NCBI GenBank assembly: GCA_039179985.1
Contig: JBCDED010000003.1
Span: forward strand, 1-64,000
Length of the DNA: 64,000 bases
Reading direction: 5' to 3'
Source of the DNA: JBCCMQ01 sp039179985
Lineage (GTDB): Bacteria > Pseudomonadota > Alphaproteobacteria > Rhodobacterales > Rhodobacteraceae
Under the pieces are notes generated by a model. That model was not told the DNA's origin, did not search any database, and was given only the letters and a program-made list of their open reading frames with translations. The translations under genes were made by a program, and so were the position numbers. Positions within the stretch are counted from its first letter, which is position 1; each line of letters begins with the position of its first letter. Shown here piece after piece: positions 47,322 through 56,424 of this stretch.

Positions 47322-49055
47322 ATGCTCAAACGCAAGCTCGACAAATCCAAACTTCCCAGCCGTCACGTGACCGAGGGCCCCTCGCGGGCACCGCACCGGT
47401 CTTATTTCTACGCAATGGGGCTGAGTGAAGAGGAAATCGCGCAGCCGTTCGTGGGCGTGGCAACCTGCTGGAACGAGGCCGCGCCCTGCAACATCGCCCT
47501 GAACCGCCAGGCGCAATCGGTGAAGCTGGGCGTGAAATCTGGCGGCGGAACACCGCGCGAGTTCACCACGATAACCGTCACCGACGGGATTGCCATGGGG
47601 CATGAGGGCATGCGCTCGTCGCTGGCATCTCGCGAAGCCATCGCTGACACCGTTGAACTGACCATGCGCGGCCATTGCTACGACGCCATTGTCGGTCTTG
47701 CTGGCTGCGACAAATCCCTGCCCGGGATGATGATGGCGATGGTGCGCCTCAACGTACCGTCGGTGTTCATCTACGGTGGGTCGATCCTGCCGGGCCGGCT
47801 CGATGGCAAGGACGTAACCGTTCAGGATGTTTTCGAGGCCGTCGGCCAGCATCAGGCGGGCAATTACTCTGACGAACAGCTCGCGGTGCTCGAACGCGTG
47901 GCCTGTCCCTCGGCGGGGGCCTGTGGCGGGCAATTTACGGCGAACACCATGGCCTGCGTGTCGGAAGCCATTGGCCTGGCGCTGCCCAACTCGTCAGGCG
48001 CGCCCGCGCCCTACGAGAGCCGCGACGCCTACGGCGTGGCCCCTGGCGAAGCGGTGATGGAGCTTTTGGAAAAAGGCATTCGCGCCCGGGACGTGGTGAC
48101 GCTGAAGAGCCTTGAGAATGCTGCACGTGTTGTCGCCTGTACTGGCGGCTCCACGAATGCTGGCCTGCACCTGCCGGCGATTGCCCATGAGGCGGGCATC
48201 GATTTCCACCTCGATGACGTCTGCGAGATCTTCCGGGATACGCCTTATTTCGTCGATCTCAAGCCCGGCGGGCAATACGTGGCCAAGGACCTTTATGAGG
48301 CGGGTGGCGTGCCCGTGGTGATGAAGGAACTGCGCAAGGCTGGCCTGATCCATGAGGACTGCATCACGGCATCGGGCCGCACCATGGGCGAAGAGCTGGA
48401 TCTGATCACCCGCGACGCCGATGGTCGCGTAATCTATCCCGTCGATACGCCGATCACGCCGACGGGCGGCGTCGTGGGTTTGAAAGGTAACCTGGCTCCG
48501 GAAGGCGCGATCGTGAAGGTCGCGGGCATCGAGGAAGACCAGCAAGTCTTCGCCGGACCCGCGCGCGTCTTTGACTGCGAAGAAGATGCCTTTGAGGCGG
48601 TCAAAGCTCGGCTCTACAAAGAAGGCGAAGTGATCGTGATCCGCAACGAAGGGCCGGCAGGCGGACCGGGCATGCGCGAGATGCTGGCGACCACCGCCGC
48701 CATTAGCGGGCAGGGCATGGGCAAGAAGGTAGCGCTGATTACCGACGGGCGCTTTTCCGGCGCGACACGTGGCTTCTGCGTGGGCCATGTGGGCCCGGAG
48801 GCGGCCCATGGCGGTCCGATCGCGCTGCTGAAAGACGGCGACATGGTCACCATCGACGCGATCAAGGGCGAGATCTCTGTGGCGCTCAGCGACGCGGAAC
48901 TGGCAGCGCGCAAAGCCGCCTGGACCGGGCCGCGGGAAACCTTCTACGCCTCCGGCGCGCTGTGGAAATACGCGCAGCTCGTCGGGTCCGCCAAGGCCGG
49001 CGCCGTGACCCAGCCGGGCGCAAAGGCCGAAAAGCACGTCTATGCTGACATCTGA
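47322..49055 (+). CDS. ilvD: Dihydroxy-acid dehydratase
   Basis: 577 residues. Dehydrates dihydroxy acids in valine, isoleucine and leucine synthesis. Iron-sulphur cysteines are in TCWNEAAPCN, GCDKSLPGMMMAMVRLN and GACGGQFTANTMACVSEA. The C-terminal part shows GFCVGHVGPEAAHGGPIALL. AAGGGAGG precedes the ATG at 47322; an in-frame ATG at 47226 adds unrelated sequence. Together with leuBCD the window holds much of the leucine pathway, though they are 35 kb apart. Confidence 0.98.
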   Translation: MLKRKLDKSKLPSRHVTEGPSRAPHRSYFYAMGLSEEEIAQPFVGVATCWNEAAPCNIALNRQAQSVKLGVKSGGGTPREFTTITVTDGIAMGHEGMRSSLASREAIADTVELTMRGHCYDAIVGLAGCDKSLPGMMMAMVRLNVPSVFIYGGSILPGRLDGKDVTVQDVFEAVGQHQAGNYSDEQLAVLERVACPSAGACGGQFTANTMACVSEAIGLALPNSSGAPAPYESRDAYGVAPGEAVMELLEKGIRARDVVTLKSLENAARVVACTGGSTNAGLHLPAIAHEAGIDFHLDDVCEIFRDTPYFVDLKPGGQYVAKDLYEAGGVPVVMKELRKAGLIHEDCITASGRTMGEELDLITRDADGRVIYPVDTPITPTGGVVGLKGNLAPEGAIVKVAGIEEDQQVFAGPARVFDCEEDAFEAVKARLYKEGEVIVIRNEGPAGGPGMREMLATTAAISGQGMGKKVALITDGRFSGATRGFCVGHVGPEAAHGGPIALLKDGDMVTIDAIKGEISVALSDAELAARKAAWTGPRETFYASGALWKYAQLVGSAKAGAVTQPGAKAEKHVYADI

Positions 49056-49086
49056 GGCCTGCCGCAAACTGCAAAATCGCGTGAAT

Positions 49087-49104
49087 CTGGCGCCGTGGCG
49101 CCAG
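49087..49104. terminator. Perfect hairpin after ilvD
   Basis: CTGGCGCC-GT-GGCGCCAG is an exact 8-bp inverted repeat 31 bases after the ilvD stop. The tail AATTGTTGCC is only weakly T-rich, so it may be a terminator or an RNA-stabilising hairpin. Confidence 0.5.
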
Positions 49105-49215
49105 AATTGTTGCCGTTTACCGGATTTTTTGGTTATTTTGTCCAGAATACTGGGTGTGGGCGCTAAAGCCCGCTGACGAGCGGTCAAAAACAAAAAACGG
49201 TGGCACCGGACAGGC

Positions 49216-49968
49216 ATGACCCTTTTCGACAGGATTCTGCATCGAAGGCATTTGCGGCACTGGGAACGCGCGGCGGCTGCGGGCCAGGATATGGCGACAG
49301 AGGATTTGCGCACGGCGCGCAGTCGGGCGCAGCAGTTACGCCACCGGCTCGACCGCGCGCTTCATGTGGCCGAAGGACAGCTTGCCGGCGGCGCGCGTGA
49401 TCTCCGCGCGCTCGATCCGATGGCGGACTGGGTCTGGCGGCCTGACTTATGGAACGGTCCCGTTGCGCCCCATGGACTGACGAATTTTGCCACCGGCGCT
49501 GCCTTCGGCGACCACAGCAAGGTCTTTCACGACTGTCCCATTTGCGAGCTTGCCTTGCGCCAGATGCGCAACGAGGGTGCCGCCGGCGTGGCACCGTTCG
49601 GGGTGCGGCTGGAGGTTTTCCGCTTTGAGGGCACTTTCGTGTCGCTGGCGATTGAACTGCCCGAAGATGCGGTTTCCGGGCTGACGCGCCGGAACGTCGT
49701 CAACCTCGGGTCCGTGATTGACGTGGAAAAGCCCGTCGAGGCCTTCGGACGGCTCAGCTTGCGGCAGGGGCCGAATACGCGGCGCATCGTGCGCGAGATC
49801 GACATGCGCGACCGCTCTGCCGTTACGGAATTCGACATCGGATACTCCGAGGCCACCGATCAGCCTGTCGCCAACGCCTGGCTGGAACTGATTTTTGATG
49901 TCCCGACGATGAACGAAATTTCGCTGACCGATATGTTCCTTAGCCGCCGCCCGCGGGCCGAGCTTTGA
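49216..49968 (+). CDS. Conserved Rhodobacterales protein (DUF6478-like)
   Basis: 250 residues, soluble. The N-terminal 65 residues are helical and basic (LRTARSRAQQLRHRLDRALHVAEGQL). The core shows DWVWRPDLWNGPVAPHGLTN, GTFVSLAIELPEDAVSGL and LSLRQGPNTRRIVREIDMR, a beta-sandwich-like pattern. I associate it with the DUF6478 group found in Rhodobacteraceae, from memory; no function is known. A single base separates its stop from the next gene, so the two are cotranscribed. Confidence 0.75.
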   Translation: MTLFDRILHRRHLRHWERAAAAGQDMATEDLRTARSRAQQLRHRLDRALHVAEGQLAGGARDLRALDPMADWVWRPDLWNGPVAPHGLTNFATGAAFGDHSKVFHDCPICELALRQMRNEGAAGVAPFGVRLEVFRFEGTFVSLAIELPEDAVSGLTRRNVVNLGSVIDVEKPVEAFGRLSLRQGPNTRRIVREIDMRDRSAVTEFDIGYSEATDQPVANAWLELIFDVPTMNEISLTDMFLSRRPRAEL

Positions 49969-49969
49969 C

Positions 49970-50368
49970 ATGGATGGCGTGCCAAGCCTTGGACCGCTGG
50001 TCCTGTCGATTGGCGAGGCGCGGGTGTCCCAGGGCGTATGGCGGGCCGTGCTGCGCGGGCCCGAGGGCAAGACACCCAGGCTGGTCGCGACCTGCCTCGG
50101 CCGGGAACTGAGCGCGCCGGTGATCGTCGAAGCCGGGGAGGCGCCGGGGTTCTGGCACGCCCAACTGGCCCTGCCCATGGCGCTTCTGGAAGAGGGTATG
50201 CGTACCGTCCTGATCACCCAGGAAGGCGAAAGCGAGGTTTTGGCGCATTTCGCCGTCATGGCGGGCGCGCCGTTTGACAGCGACCTCAAGGCCGAAGTTG
50301 ACCTTTTGCGCGCCGAACTCGACCTTCTGAAGCGGGCCTTCCGCCGTCATTGTTCGGAAAACCACTGA
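49970..50368 (+). CDS. Conserved protein of unknown function, partner of the preceding gene
   Basis: 132 residues. Beta-rich (GPLVLSIGEARVSQGVWRAV, GFWHAQLALPMALLEEGMRT) with a C-terminal coiled-coil-like helix (AEVDLLRAELDLLKRAFRRH). No signal peptide. The tail could mediate dimerisation. Always reading right behind the gene at 49216, it may form a complex with that product, but this is inference only. Confidence 0.7.
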   Translation: MDGVPSLGPLVLSIGEARVSQGVWRAVLRGPEGKTPRLVATCLGRELSAPVIVEAGEAPGFWHAQLALPMALLEEGMRTVLITQEGESEVLAHFAVMAGAPFDSDLKAEVDLLRAELDLLKRAFRRHCSENH

Positions 50369-50463
50369 GGCCCCAGGGCCTCCCATTTCAGGAATGACGC
50401 AGGGTTCCGCGTGACCTTTGGGTGGTGCGCCGTAATCCTGCGCCCAAGACCTGAGGAGGTTCC

Positions 50464-52488
50464 ATGGCACATTACCCACATCTTTTGTCCCCGCTCGATC
50501 TGGGCCACGTCACGCTGCCCAATCGCGTTCTGATGGGGTCGATGCACACCGGGCTGGAAGAGACGAAAGACTGGAACCGGGTCGCCGAATTTTATGCAGA
50601 ACGCGCTCGGGGCGGTGTGGCGCTGATGGTGACGGGTGGCATGGCCCCCAACGCTGAAGGCGGTGTTTTTCCAGGCGCGGCCGGCCTCTTTTCTGCGGAC
50701 GACATCGCTAACCACCGCATTGTCACCGACCGCGTCCACGACAGTGGCGGACGGATCGCCATGCAGATTCTCCATGCCGGCAGATATGCCTACGGACCCG
50801 CCTGCGTGGCACCAAGCCCGATCAAATCGCCCATTTCACCCTTTCCACCGCAGGAGCTGGACGAAGAAGGCATCGAAAAGCAGATTGCCGATATCGCCAC
50901 AGCTGCCGCGCGGGCGCGGGAGGCAGGCTATGACGGTGTTGAGGTTATGGGCTCGGAAGGCTATTTCCTGAACCAGTTCCTTGTGCGCCACACCAACAAA
51001 CGCACGGACCGCTGGGGTGGCAGCTACGAGAACCGGATGCGCTTGCCGCTCGAGGTGATGCGCCGGGTGCGCGGTGCGGTCGGTCAGGACTTCATTGTCA
51101 TCTACCGGCTATCGATGATCGACCTGATCCCCGACGGCTCCACCTGGGATGAGGTGGTGACACTGGCCAAGGCCATCGAAGAGGCGGGCGCCAGCATCAT
51201 CAACACCGGCATAGGCTGGCACGAAGCGCGCATTCCCACGATCGCCACCAGCGTGCCGCGCCAGGCATTCACCTGGGTCACGAAGAAACTGATGGGAAGG
51301 GTGGGTATCCCTGTCATCACCTCGAACCGGATTAACACGCCCGAGGTGGCAGAGACGGTGCTGGCCGAAGGCTGCGCCGACATGGTGTCTATGGCGCGAC
51401 CTTTCTTGGCCGACGCCGACTTCGTGGCCAAAGCAGCCGCGGGCCGCAGCGCCGAAATCGCACCCTGCATCGCCTGTAACCAGGCCTGCCTTGATCACAC
51501 TTTCTCGGGCAAAATCTCAAGCTGCCTCGTCAATCCGCGCGCCTGCTTCGAGACCGAACTTGTGATCACGCCCGCCGAAAACGTGCGCAAGGTGGCCGTG
51601 GTGGGCGCCGGGCCTGCGGGGCTGTCGGCGGCTCTGACGGCCGACGAACGCGGGCATGCGGTAACGCTTTTCGACAAGGCGGACCAACTGGGCGGGCAGC
51701 TTAACCTGGCGCGGCAAGTGCCGGGCAAAGAGGAATTCCACGGCCTTGTGGAATGGTTCGAGACGATGGTGGCGAAATCCGGTATCGACCAGCGGCTTGG
51801 CAAGGAAGTGGCGGCAACGGATCTTGCGGACTTCGATGCCGTGATCGTGGCCACGGGGGTCACACCGCGCGATCCAGAAATCCCCGGGCAAGACGGAGCC
51901 AACGTGTTGAGCTATATTGATGTGCTGGCGGGTGGCGCGCAGGTCGGTGACCGGGTCGCCATTGTTGGCGCGGGCGGCATCGGCTTCGACGTGGCCGAAA
52001 CGCTTGTCACGGGTGAGAGCCCCACGGAGGACCTGAACGCCTGGCGGGCCGAGTGGGGCGTGGGCGATCCCGAAGACACACCCGGCGGCCTGTCCGAGGC
52101 CGGGCCGAGACCAGAAGCGCCTGAGCGTCAGGTCTATCTCTTGCAGCGCAAGGCGGAAAAACCGGGCAGACGGCTAGGTAAAACGACCGGATGGATCCAC
52201 CGGGCAGCACTGAAGATGAAGAACGTCGAGATGCTGTCGGGCGTGAACTACGAACGCATCGATGCAGGCGGGCTGCACCTGTCATTCGGCGAAGCGCGCG
52301 AAAACCCCACCCATCTGGAAGTGGACACGGTCGTTCTATGCGCAGGGCAGGTTTCGCAGCGGAGCCTTGTCGACGCTTTGGAAACGTCGGGCACCGAAGT
52401 CCATGTGATCGGTGGCGCCGATGTGGCGGCTGAATTGGACGCAAAAAGGGCCATAAATCAAGGCACTCGCATCGCTTCAACCCTTTGA
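50464..52488 (+). CDS. fadH: NADH:flavin oxidoreductase / 2,4-dienoyl-CoA reductase
   Basis: 674 residues, the size of E. coli FadH. The N-terminal TIM barrel (old yellow enzyme) begins LLSPLDLGHVTLPNRVLMGSMH and has ILHAGRYAY and HTNKRTDRWGGSYENR. The 4Fe-4S site is CIACNQACLD and, further on, SSCLVNPRAC. The C-terminal FAD/NADPH part has VVGAGPAGLSAALTADERGH and IVGAGGIGFDVAETLV. It reduces 2,4-dienoyl-CoA in breakdown of unsaturated fatty acids. GAGGTTCC precedes the ATG. Related amine dehydrogenases and enoate reductases share the layout, but the length and Fe-S spacing fit FadH. Confidence 0.93.
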   Translation: MAHYPHLLSPLDLGHVTLPNRVLMGSMHTGLEETKDWNRVAEFYAERARGGVALMVTGGMAPNAEGGVFPGAAGLFSADDIANHRIVTDRVHDSGGRIAMQILHAGRYAYGPACVAPSPIKSPISPFPPQELDEEGIEKQIADIATAAARAREAGYDGVEVMGSEGYFLNQFLVRHTNKRTDRWGGSYENRMRLPLEVMRRVRGAVGQDFIVIYRLSMIDLIPDGSTWDEVVTLAKAIEEAGASIINTGIGWHEARIPTIATSVPRQAFTWVTKKLMGRVGIPVITSNRINTPEVAETVLAEGCADMVSMARPFLADADFVAKAAAGRSAEIAPCIACNQACLDHTFSGKISSCLVNPRACFETELVITPAENVRKVAVVGAGPAGLSAALTADERGHAVTLFDKADQLGGQLNLARQVPGKEEFHGLVEWFETMVAKSGIDQRLGKEVAATDLADFDAVIVATGVTPRDPEIPGQDGANVLSYIDVLAGGAQVGDRVAIVGAGGIGFDVAETLVTGESPTEDLNAWRAEWGVGDPEDTPGGLSEAGPRPEAPERQVYLLQRKAEKPGRRLGKTTGWIHRAALKMKNVEMLSGVNYERIDAGGLHLSFGEARENPTHLEVDTVVLCAGQVSQRSLVDALETSGTEVHVIGGADVAAELDAKRAINQGTRIASTL

Positions 52489-52626
52489 AAACCTAAGATT
52501 CACTCGTTTCGCGAGCGTTAACGAAGCGCAGTTTTTTCGCAAGATTGTCTGCGGTTTACCGCATTCTTGCCCGAATTGGCCGCGATAAGGGAACAACGCG
52601 GGGTGTTTGCATGTGAAGGGTTTGTG

Positions 52627-53532
52627 ATGGACCGACTGACCGAAATGGAGGCCTTTGCCACGGTGGTGGATCAAGGTGGCTTCACTGATGCTGCCAAGAA
52701 GATGGGTATCTCCAAATCGGCGGTTTCCAAGCATGTTTCATCGCTGGAAGCCCGCCTCGGTGCCCGCCTGCTCAACCGCACCACCCGGCGCGTCAGCCCC
52801 ACCGAAATTGGCCTTGCCTACTACGATCGTGCTCGCCGCGTGCTGAATGACGCGGGCGAAGCGGATGCGCTGGTCACCTCGATGCAGTCTGCCCCCTCGG
52901 GCCTCTTGCGCATCTCGGTCGCCACGGACTTCGGGGTCAATCACCTGTCGCCTGTCCTGGGTGAGTTCTTGCAGGAATTCCCTGACATCACGGTGAACAT
53001 GGTTCTCAACAACCGCTATGTTGAACTGATCAGCGAAGGTTTTGACGTGGCGATCCGCATCGGTGAGCTGGAAGACAGCACCCTGCGCGCGCGAAAGCTG
53101 ACTGAGACGACGAAACGCATGATCGGCAGCTCGGATTATTTCTCAGAGTTCGGCCGCCCTGAGAAGATCGACGATCTGAACGAACACAAGCTTCTGCACT
53201 ATTCGAACCAGTCGAACGGTGCGGTCTGGAAACTGACCGCGCCCAGTGGCGAAAAACGGCAGGTGCGGACGGCTGGCTGGCTGACGGTCAACGATGGTCA
53301 GTCGCTGCTGAATGCGGCCATCTCGGGTTTGGGCATCGCTTATCTGCCCAGCTTCCTCTACGCCGAAGCCATGGACGGCGGTCTCGTCGAAGAGGCGATC
53401 CCAGAGCTTCCCGTTGAAACACAAGGCATCTATGCCGTTTACCCACCAGGCCGCTTTACGCAGCCCAAGGTGCGGGCTTTCATCGATTTTCTGGTCCACG
53501 CCTTTGCTGAAAAAGGCCCGGACGCCTGGTAG
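52627..53532 (+). CDS. LysR-family transcriptional regulator
   Basis: 301 residues. HTH at the N-terminus: MEAFATVVDQGGFTDAAKKMGISKSAVSKHVSSLEARLG, followed by LLNRTTRRVSPTEIG. The effector domain is the type-2 periplasmic-binding fold (PSGLLRISVATDFGVNHLSP, GFDVAIRIGELEDSTLRARK). AAGGG precedes the ATG at 52627. It lies 138 bases after fadH in the same direction, not divergent from a target, so its target is unclear. The terminator after it overlaps the end of the opposite ompA-like gene. Confidence 0.94.
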   Translation: MDRLTEMEAFATVVDQGGFTDAAKKMGISKSAVSKHVSSLEARLGARLLNRTTRRVSPTEIGLAYYDRARRVLNDAGEADALVTSMQSAPSGLLRISVATDFGVNHLSPVLGEFLQEFPDITVNMVLNNRYVELISEGFDVAIRIGELEDSTLRARKLTETTKRMIGSSDYFSEFGRPEKIDDLNEHKLLHYSNQSNGAVWKLTAPSGEKRQVRTAGWLTVNDGQSLLNAAISGLGIAYLPSFLYAEAMDGGLVEEAIPELPVETQGIYAVYPPGRFTQPKVRAFIDFLVHAFAEKGPDAW

Positions 53533-53575
53533 ACGACGCAGTTTTCCCTCGTGGCAAGAGTTCGCTGAGTACGAA

Positions 53576-54496
53576 TTAACGGGTCGGGGTCAAGATCACC
53601 TCGACCCGTCTATTTTTCTTGCGCCCGTCTTCGTTGTCGTTGCTGGCGATGGGCGACAGGGGGCCTACACCGTCCCATCCCAGTTGATCCGGATTGACGC
53701 CAAGCTCGCTGACAAGCCGTTCATGCACCGCCTTTGCGCGTTCCCGCGACAAAACCAGGTTCGCCGCGCGGTCGCCGCTGGCATCTGTGTGGCCCACAAG
53801 CATTGCCGACATGCCGGGCGTTGTGCGCAGGATGCCGGCGAGTTCATCAAGGCTGTCGTAACCTTCTTCCGGCAATTCGGCGGAACCGACGGGAAAATCC
53901 AGATCAGTCAGGATACGCGTCTCAACAATGGCCGGTGCCGGTTCGGGGTCCGCGGCACTGTCGCCCATCGTTGACAGGGCGACCGACCCGTCAGAAAGCC
54001 CGTCGTCACCGATCTGGCTGATCTGCACAAAACCGCGCTCTCCCAGCCGGCTGACGAGGATTTCCAGCACTGCCTCGCCGTCTTCGCCGTCAGTCCGGGC
54101 GGTGAGGTAGCGGAAATCACCCAAGTTCACATGCATTTCCGGGTCGCTGGCCACATCGATCGCAAATCGGAAGTCAAAGCCACCGCATTCGCGCTCGCTG
54201 CATTCATAGATCACGTCGTAGCCCTGGGCAGAGAGTTGCGCGCGAATAGGGTCAAGCAGTTGCAGAGTGTCTGCGGTGCCGTCCAGATGCCAGACCTGTC
54301 GCGACAGGGCGCCTTCGGCGGTCTCACCCGGAACATGTCCGTACCCATAGGGTCCGGTAGCGACGCGCAAACTGTCTGCGGTCGAGGTTTCCGAAAGGGC
54401 GAGCGTTGCGCCGTTCGGGAAATCGACGCTCGCCGCCAGAATCGGTGAGGCACCTGCCAGAGCCAGTGATATGGCCGATATCGCCAAGAGTTTCAT
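53576..54496 (-). CDS. OmpA-family outer membrane / periplasmic protein
   Basis: 306 residues. A signal peptide (MKLLAISAISLALAGASPILAAS) is followed by a unique region with two cysteines (YECSERECGG, a likely disulphide pair), then a proline-rich linker and an OmpA C-terminal domain (LPEEGYDSLDELAGIL, VGHTDASGDRAANLVLSRERA, RKKNRRVEVILTP). The Asp and Arg of the peptidoglycan-binding motif are present. It probably links the envelope to peptidoglycan. Its final codons overlap the LysR terminator on the other strand. Confidence 0.88.
   Translation of the reverse strand: MKLLAISAISLALAGASPILAASVDFPNGATLALSETSTADSLRVATGPYGYGHVPGETAEGALSRQVWHLDGTADTLQLLDPIRAQLSAQGYDVIYECSERECGGFDFRFAIDVASDPEMHVNLGDFRYLTARTDGEDGEAVLEILVSRLGERGFVQISQIGDDGLSDGSVALSTMGDSAADPEPAPAIVETRILTDLDFPVGSAELPEEGYDSLDELAGILRTTPGMSAMLVGHTDASGDRAANLVLSRERAKAVHERLVSELGVNPDQLGWDGVGPLSPIASNDNEDGRKKNRRVEVILTPTR
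53579..53620 (+). terminator. Intrinsic terminator of the LysR gene, inside the opposite gene's 3' end
   Basis: ACGGGTCGGGG (53579-53589) and CCTCGACCCGT (53599-53609) form a stem with one G-T type mismatch and a nine-base loop, followed by CTATTTTTCTT on the plus strand. The hairpin falls inside the last codons of the convergent OmpA-family gene, which is unusual because the arms encode the last residues of that protein. Confidence 0.75.
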
Positions 54497-54909
54497 TTCT
54501 ACCTGCGCGGACGATTATTGGTCGTTAAGACGTCGACAAACTATTCTCTGGCCGAAACTGTGTCGACCATTTGGCGGGACTGTGGCCGTGGGTTGATGCA
54601 CGCGCGATACAGTTTGGTCCCAGGGCATTTGGCGTATGGGGAGACGGCGCCATCGCCTGGCATCAGCGCGGGTCCCATGTGTTTCGCCGTCGATCCCGGG
54701 AGGGTACTCCGGGCGGGCTTGCGCCGTCGAAAGGAGGGCGTCTTGGGGTGGTTTTCTGCCTTCGGTGCGCAGGGGGCATCGCCGGTGATGGGGAGCTTAA
54801 GTATCTGTAAGGTAAAATAAAATCAAGAACCCGTTTTGATCATTGCATCTTAACTCGCGCCGACGGGTAGTGTATCCGGGGATCCGAACGGCGCGCCTTG
54901 GCCGAAAGA
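54497..54909. other. Intergenic stretch without recognised genes
   Basis: 413 bases between the divergent-facing OmpA start and the GNAT end. A 100-codon plus-strand frame (54518-54820) has no ribosome site and is arginine-rich in the way of GC noise, so I do not call it. An AT-rich run (GTAAGGTAAAATAAAATC) is near 54807. Nothing else stands out. Confidence 0.5.
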
Positions 54910-55629
54910 TCATGTCGTTTTTTGCCGGTAGTGATAGCGCCCGACGGGTGCAAATCCGAGGTGCTCATAGAGCGCGCGGGCGCCCATATTGGCCTCGACG
55001 CACAGCACGGCGATTTCAGTAGCTCGGTTATCTTGTGCCCAGCGTGCGCCACGCACCATCATGTTGACGGCGGCTTTCCGCCGACGGAGTGCCGGAATAA
55101 CTTCAACCGCGTGAAACATGGCCGTCTTTTCGTGAATTGCCCCGAAGGCGACACCCGATGGTCGGTCGTCGGAACGTGCAAGGATGGCGGTCTTCGGCCC
55201 CACGGGGCGAGTCATGACCGCCTGTCGTTCCGGACCGATGCCTGCTGCACGCCAGATGTCGGCGGTAATTTCCAACGGCGGCCAATGTGCGAAGGCCGAG
55301 ATCGGCGGCAAGCTACGCGCGGCCAAGTCGTTGGTATCCATCCGGTACATGATGACCGGGTCGATGATGGCGTAACCCCGCTTGTCCAGCGCGGCGTCGA
55401 GAGTGGCATCACCCGGCAGGATCATGAACAGCTTTGGCTGCCCAAGCTCGGACATTGCGTGTTCCGCCTGTTCGATGTCGGGCCCGGTGAAAGCGCCTGA
55501 CACGGTCGCCGCTGAAACGCGCTTGCCGCCCCCCTGACCGTCCCGGACCGTGAACGGCCCCAACGGCCAGCGCCGCGCGGGCGGCCAGGTCGCTTCGGTG
55601 AGCGCGCCAGGTGATGTGTCCACGGTCAT
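54910..55629 (-). CDS. GNAT-family N-acetyltransferase
   Basis: 239 residues. The acetyl-CoA-binding core is in the C-terminal half: AMFHAVEVIPALRRRKAAVNMM, then VLCVEANMGARALYEHLGF. The N-terminal half is divergent and may be a second, degenerate GNAT-like fold. The ATG overlaps the stop of the CinA-like gene (55626-55629), so they are one unit. Substrate unknown. Confidence 0.85.
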   Translation of the reverse strand: MTVDTSPGALTEATWPPARRWPLGPFTVRDGQGGGKRVSAATVSGAFTGPDIEQAEHAMSELGQPKLFMILPGDATLDAALDKRGYAIIDPVIMYRMDTNDLAARSLPPISAFAHWPPLEITADIWRAAGIGPERQAVMTRPVGPKTAILARSDDRPSGVAFGAIHEKTAMFHAVEVIPALRRRKAAVNMMVRGARWAQDNRATEIAVLCVEANMGARALYEHLGFAPVGRYHYRQKTT

Positions 55630-56360
55630 TCGACGGCATCGTCCGGGAATGCGGCCTTCAGCAGCGAAACTGCCGCGTCCACTGCCGCCCCGTCGGTCCC
55701 ACGGACAACGATGTGCGCGCCGTAGACGCCATTTGACAGAAATGGATAGGACCCAAGGCTCAGCTCAGGATGATCTTCCGCTATCCGGCCAAGCGGACCT
55801 GCAATGTCGCCTTCACCACGATTGATCCTTAGGCTTCGCGAGGTAAGCGGGATACCCCCGGTCAGTTTCGGGAGTACCGAGGCGACCATGGCCTGAAACA
55901 CGCTGGGCACGCCCGCCATGACAAAGACATTGCCCAGCCGGAAACCCGGAGCCGCCGAGACGGGGTTGTCGATCAGCTCGGCGCCGTCGGGAATGCGCGC
56001 CATCCGCAGCCGGGCGTCGTTCAGTTCGGTCCCGGTTCGGGCATAATGGGCCTCCAGCAGCGCGCGCGCGTCTGACCGCACGCCAATGGGCGCGCCGAAG
56101 GCGTCAGCTATGGCGTCCGCTGTAATATCGTCATGGGTGGGACCTATGCCGCCCGAAGTAAAAACGTGGGTTGCGATTTCCCGCATGGCCGCCACCGTAC
56201 GGACGATCACGTCGTGATCGTCGGGAATGAATCGCGCCTCGACTAAGGGAATACCGATGCCGGTCAGTTCGCCCGCAAGGTGGTGCATATTGGCGTCCCG
56301 GGTCCGGCCCGACAGAATTTCATCTCCGATGATGATCTTGGCGGCGGTTGGGGCGGGCAT
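55626..56360 (-). CDS. CinA N-terminal / MoaB-like molybdopterin-binding domain protein
   Basis: 244 residues. The motif pair IGDEILSGRTRDANMHHLA and THVFTSGGIGPTHDDIT is that of the competence/damage-inducible CinA N-terminal domain, and VFVMAGVPSVFQAM supports it. It lacks the C-terminal CinA deamidase domain, so it is the short form common in alphaproteobacteria, probably with ADP-ribose or other pyrophosphatase-like activity. Start at 56360 (MPAPTAAK) with GGAGAG upstream; the frame runs further to 56456 without support. It is coupled to the GNAT gene. Confidence 0.88.
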   Translation of the reverse strand: MPAPTAAKIIIGDEILSGRTRDANMHHLAGELTGIGIPLVEARFIPDDHDVIVRTVAAMREIATHVFTSGGIGPTHDDITADAIADAFGAPIGVRSDARALLEAHYARTGTELNDARLRMARIPDGAELIDNPVSAAPGFRLGNVFVMAGVPSVFQAMVASVLPKLTGGIPLTSRSLRINRGEGDIAGPLGRIAEDHPELSLGSYPFLSNGVYGAHIVVRGTDGAAVDAAVSLLKAAFPDDAVE

Positions 56361-56424
56361 CTGGCAACTCTCCGATGGCTTGAAACGCGCTGATAAAAGG
56401 AATCCCAAGGAACAACAACGCCTG

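Noticed and set aside
54518..54820. 100-codon plus-strand frame in the ompA-GNAT spacer
   Set aside because: No ribosome site, no conserved motif, and ordinary for this GC content.
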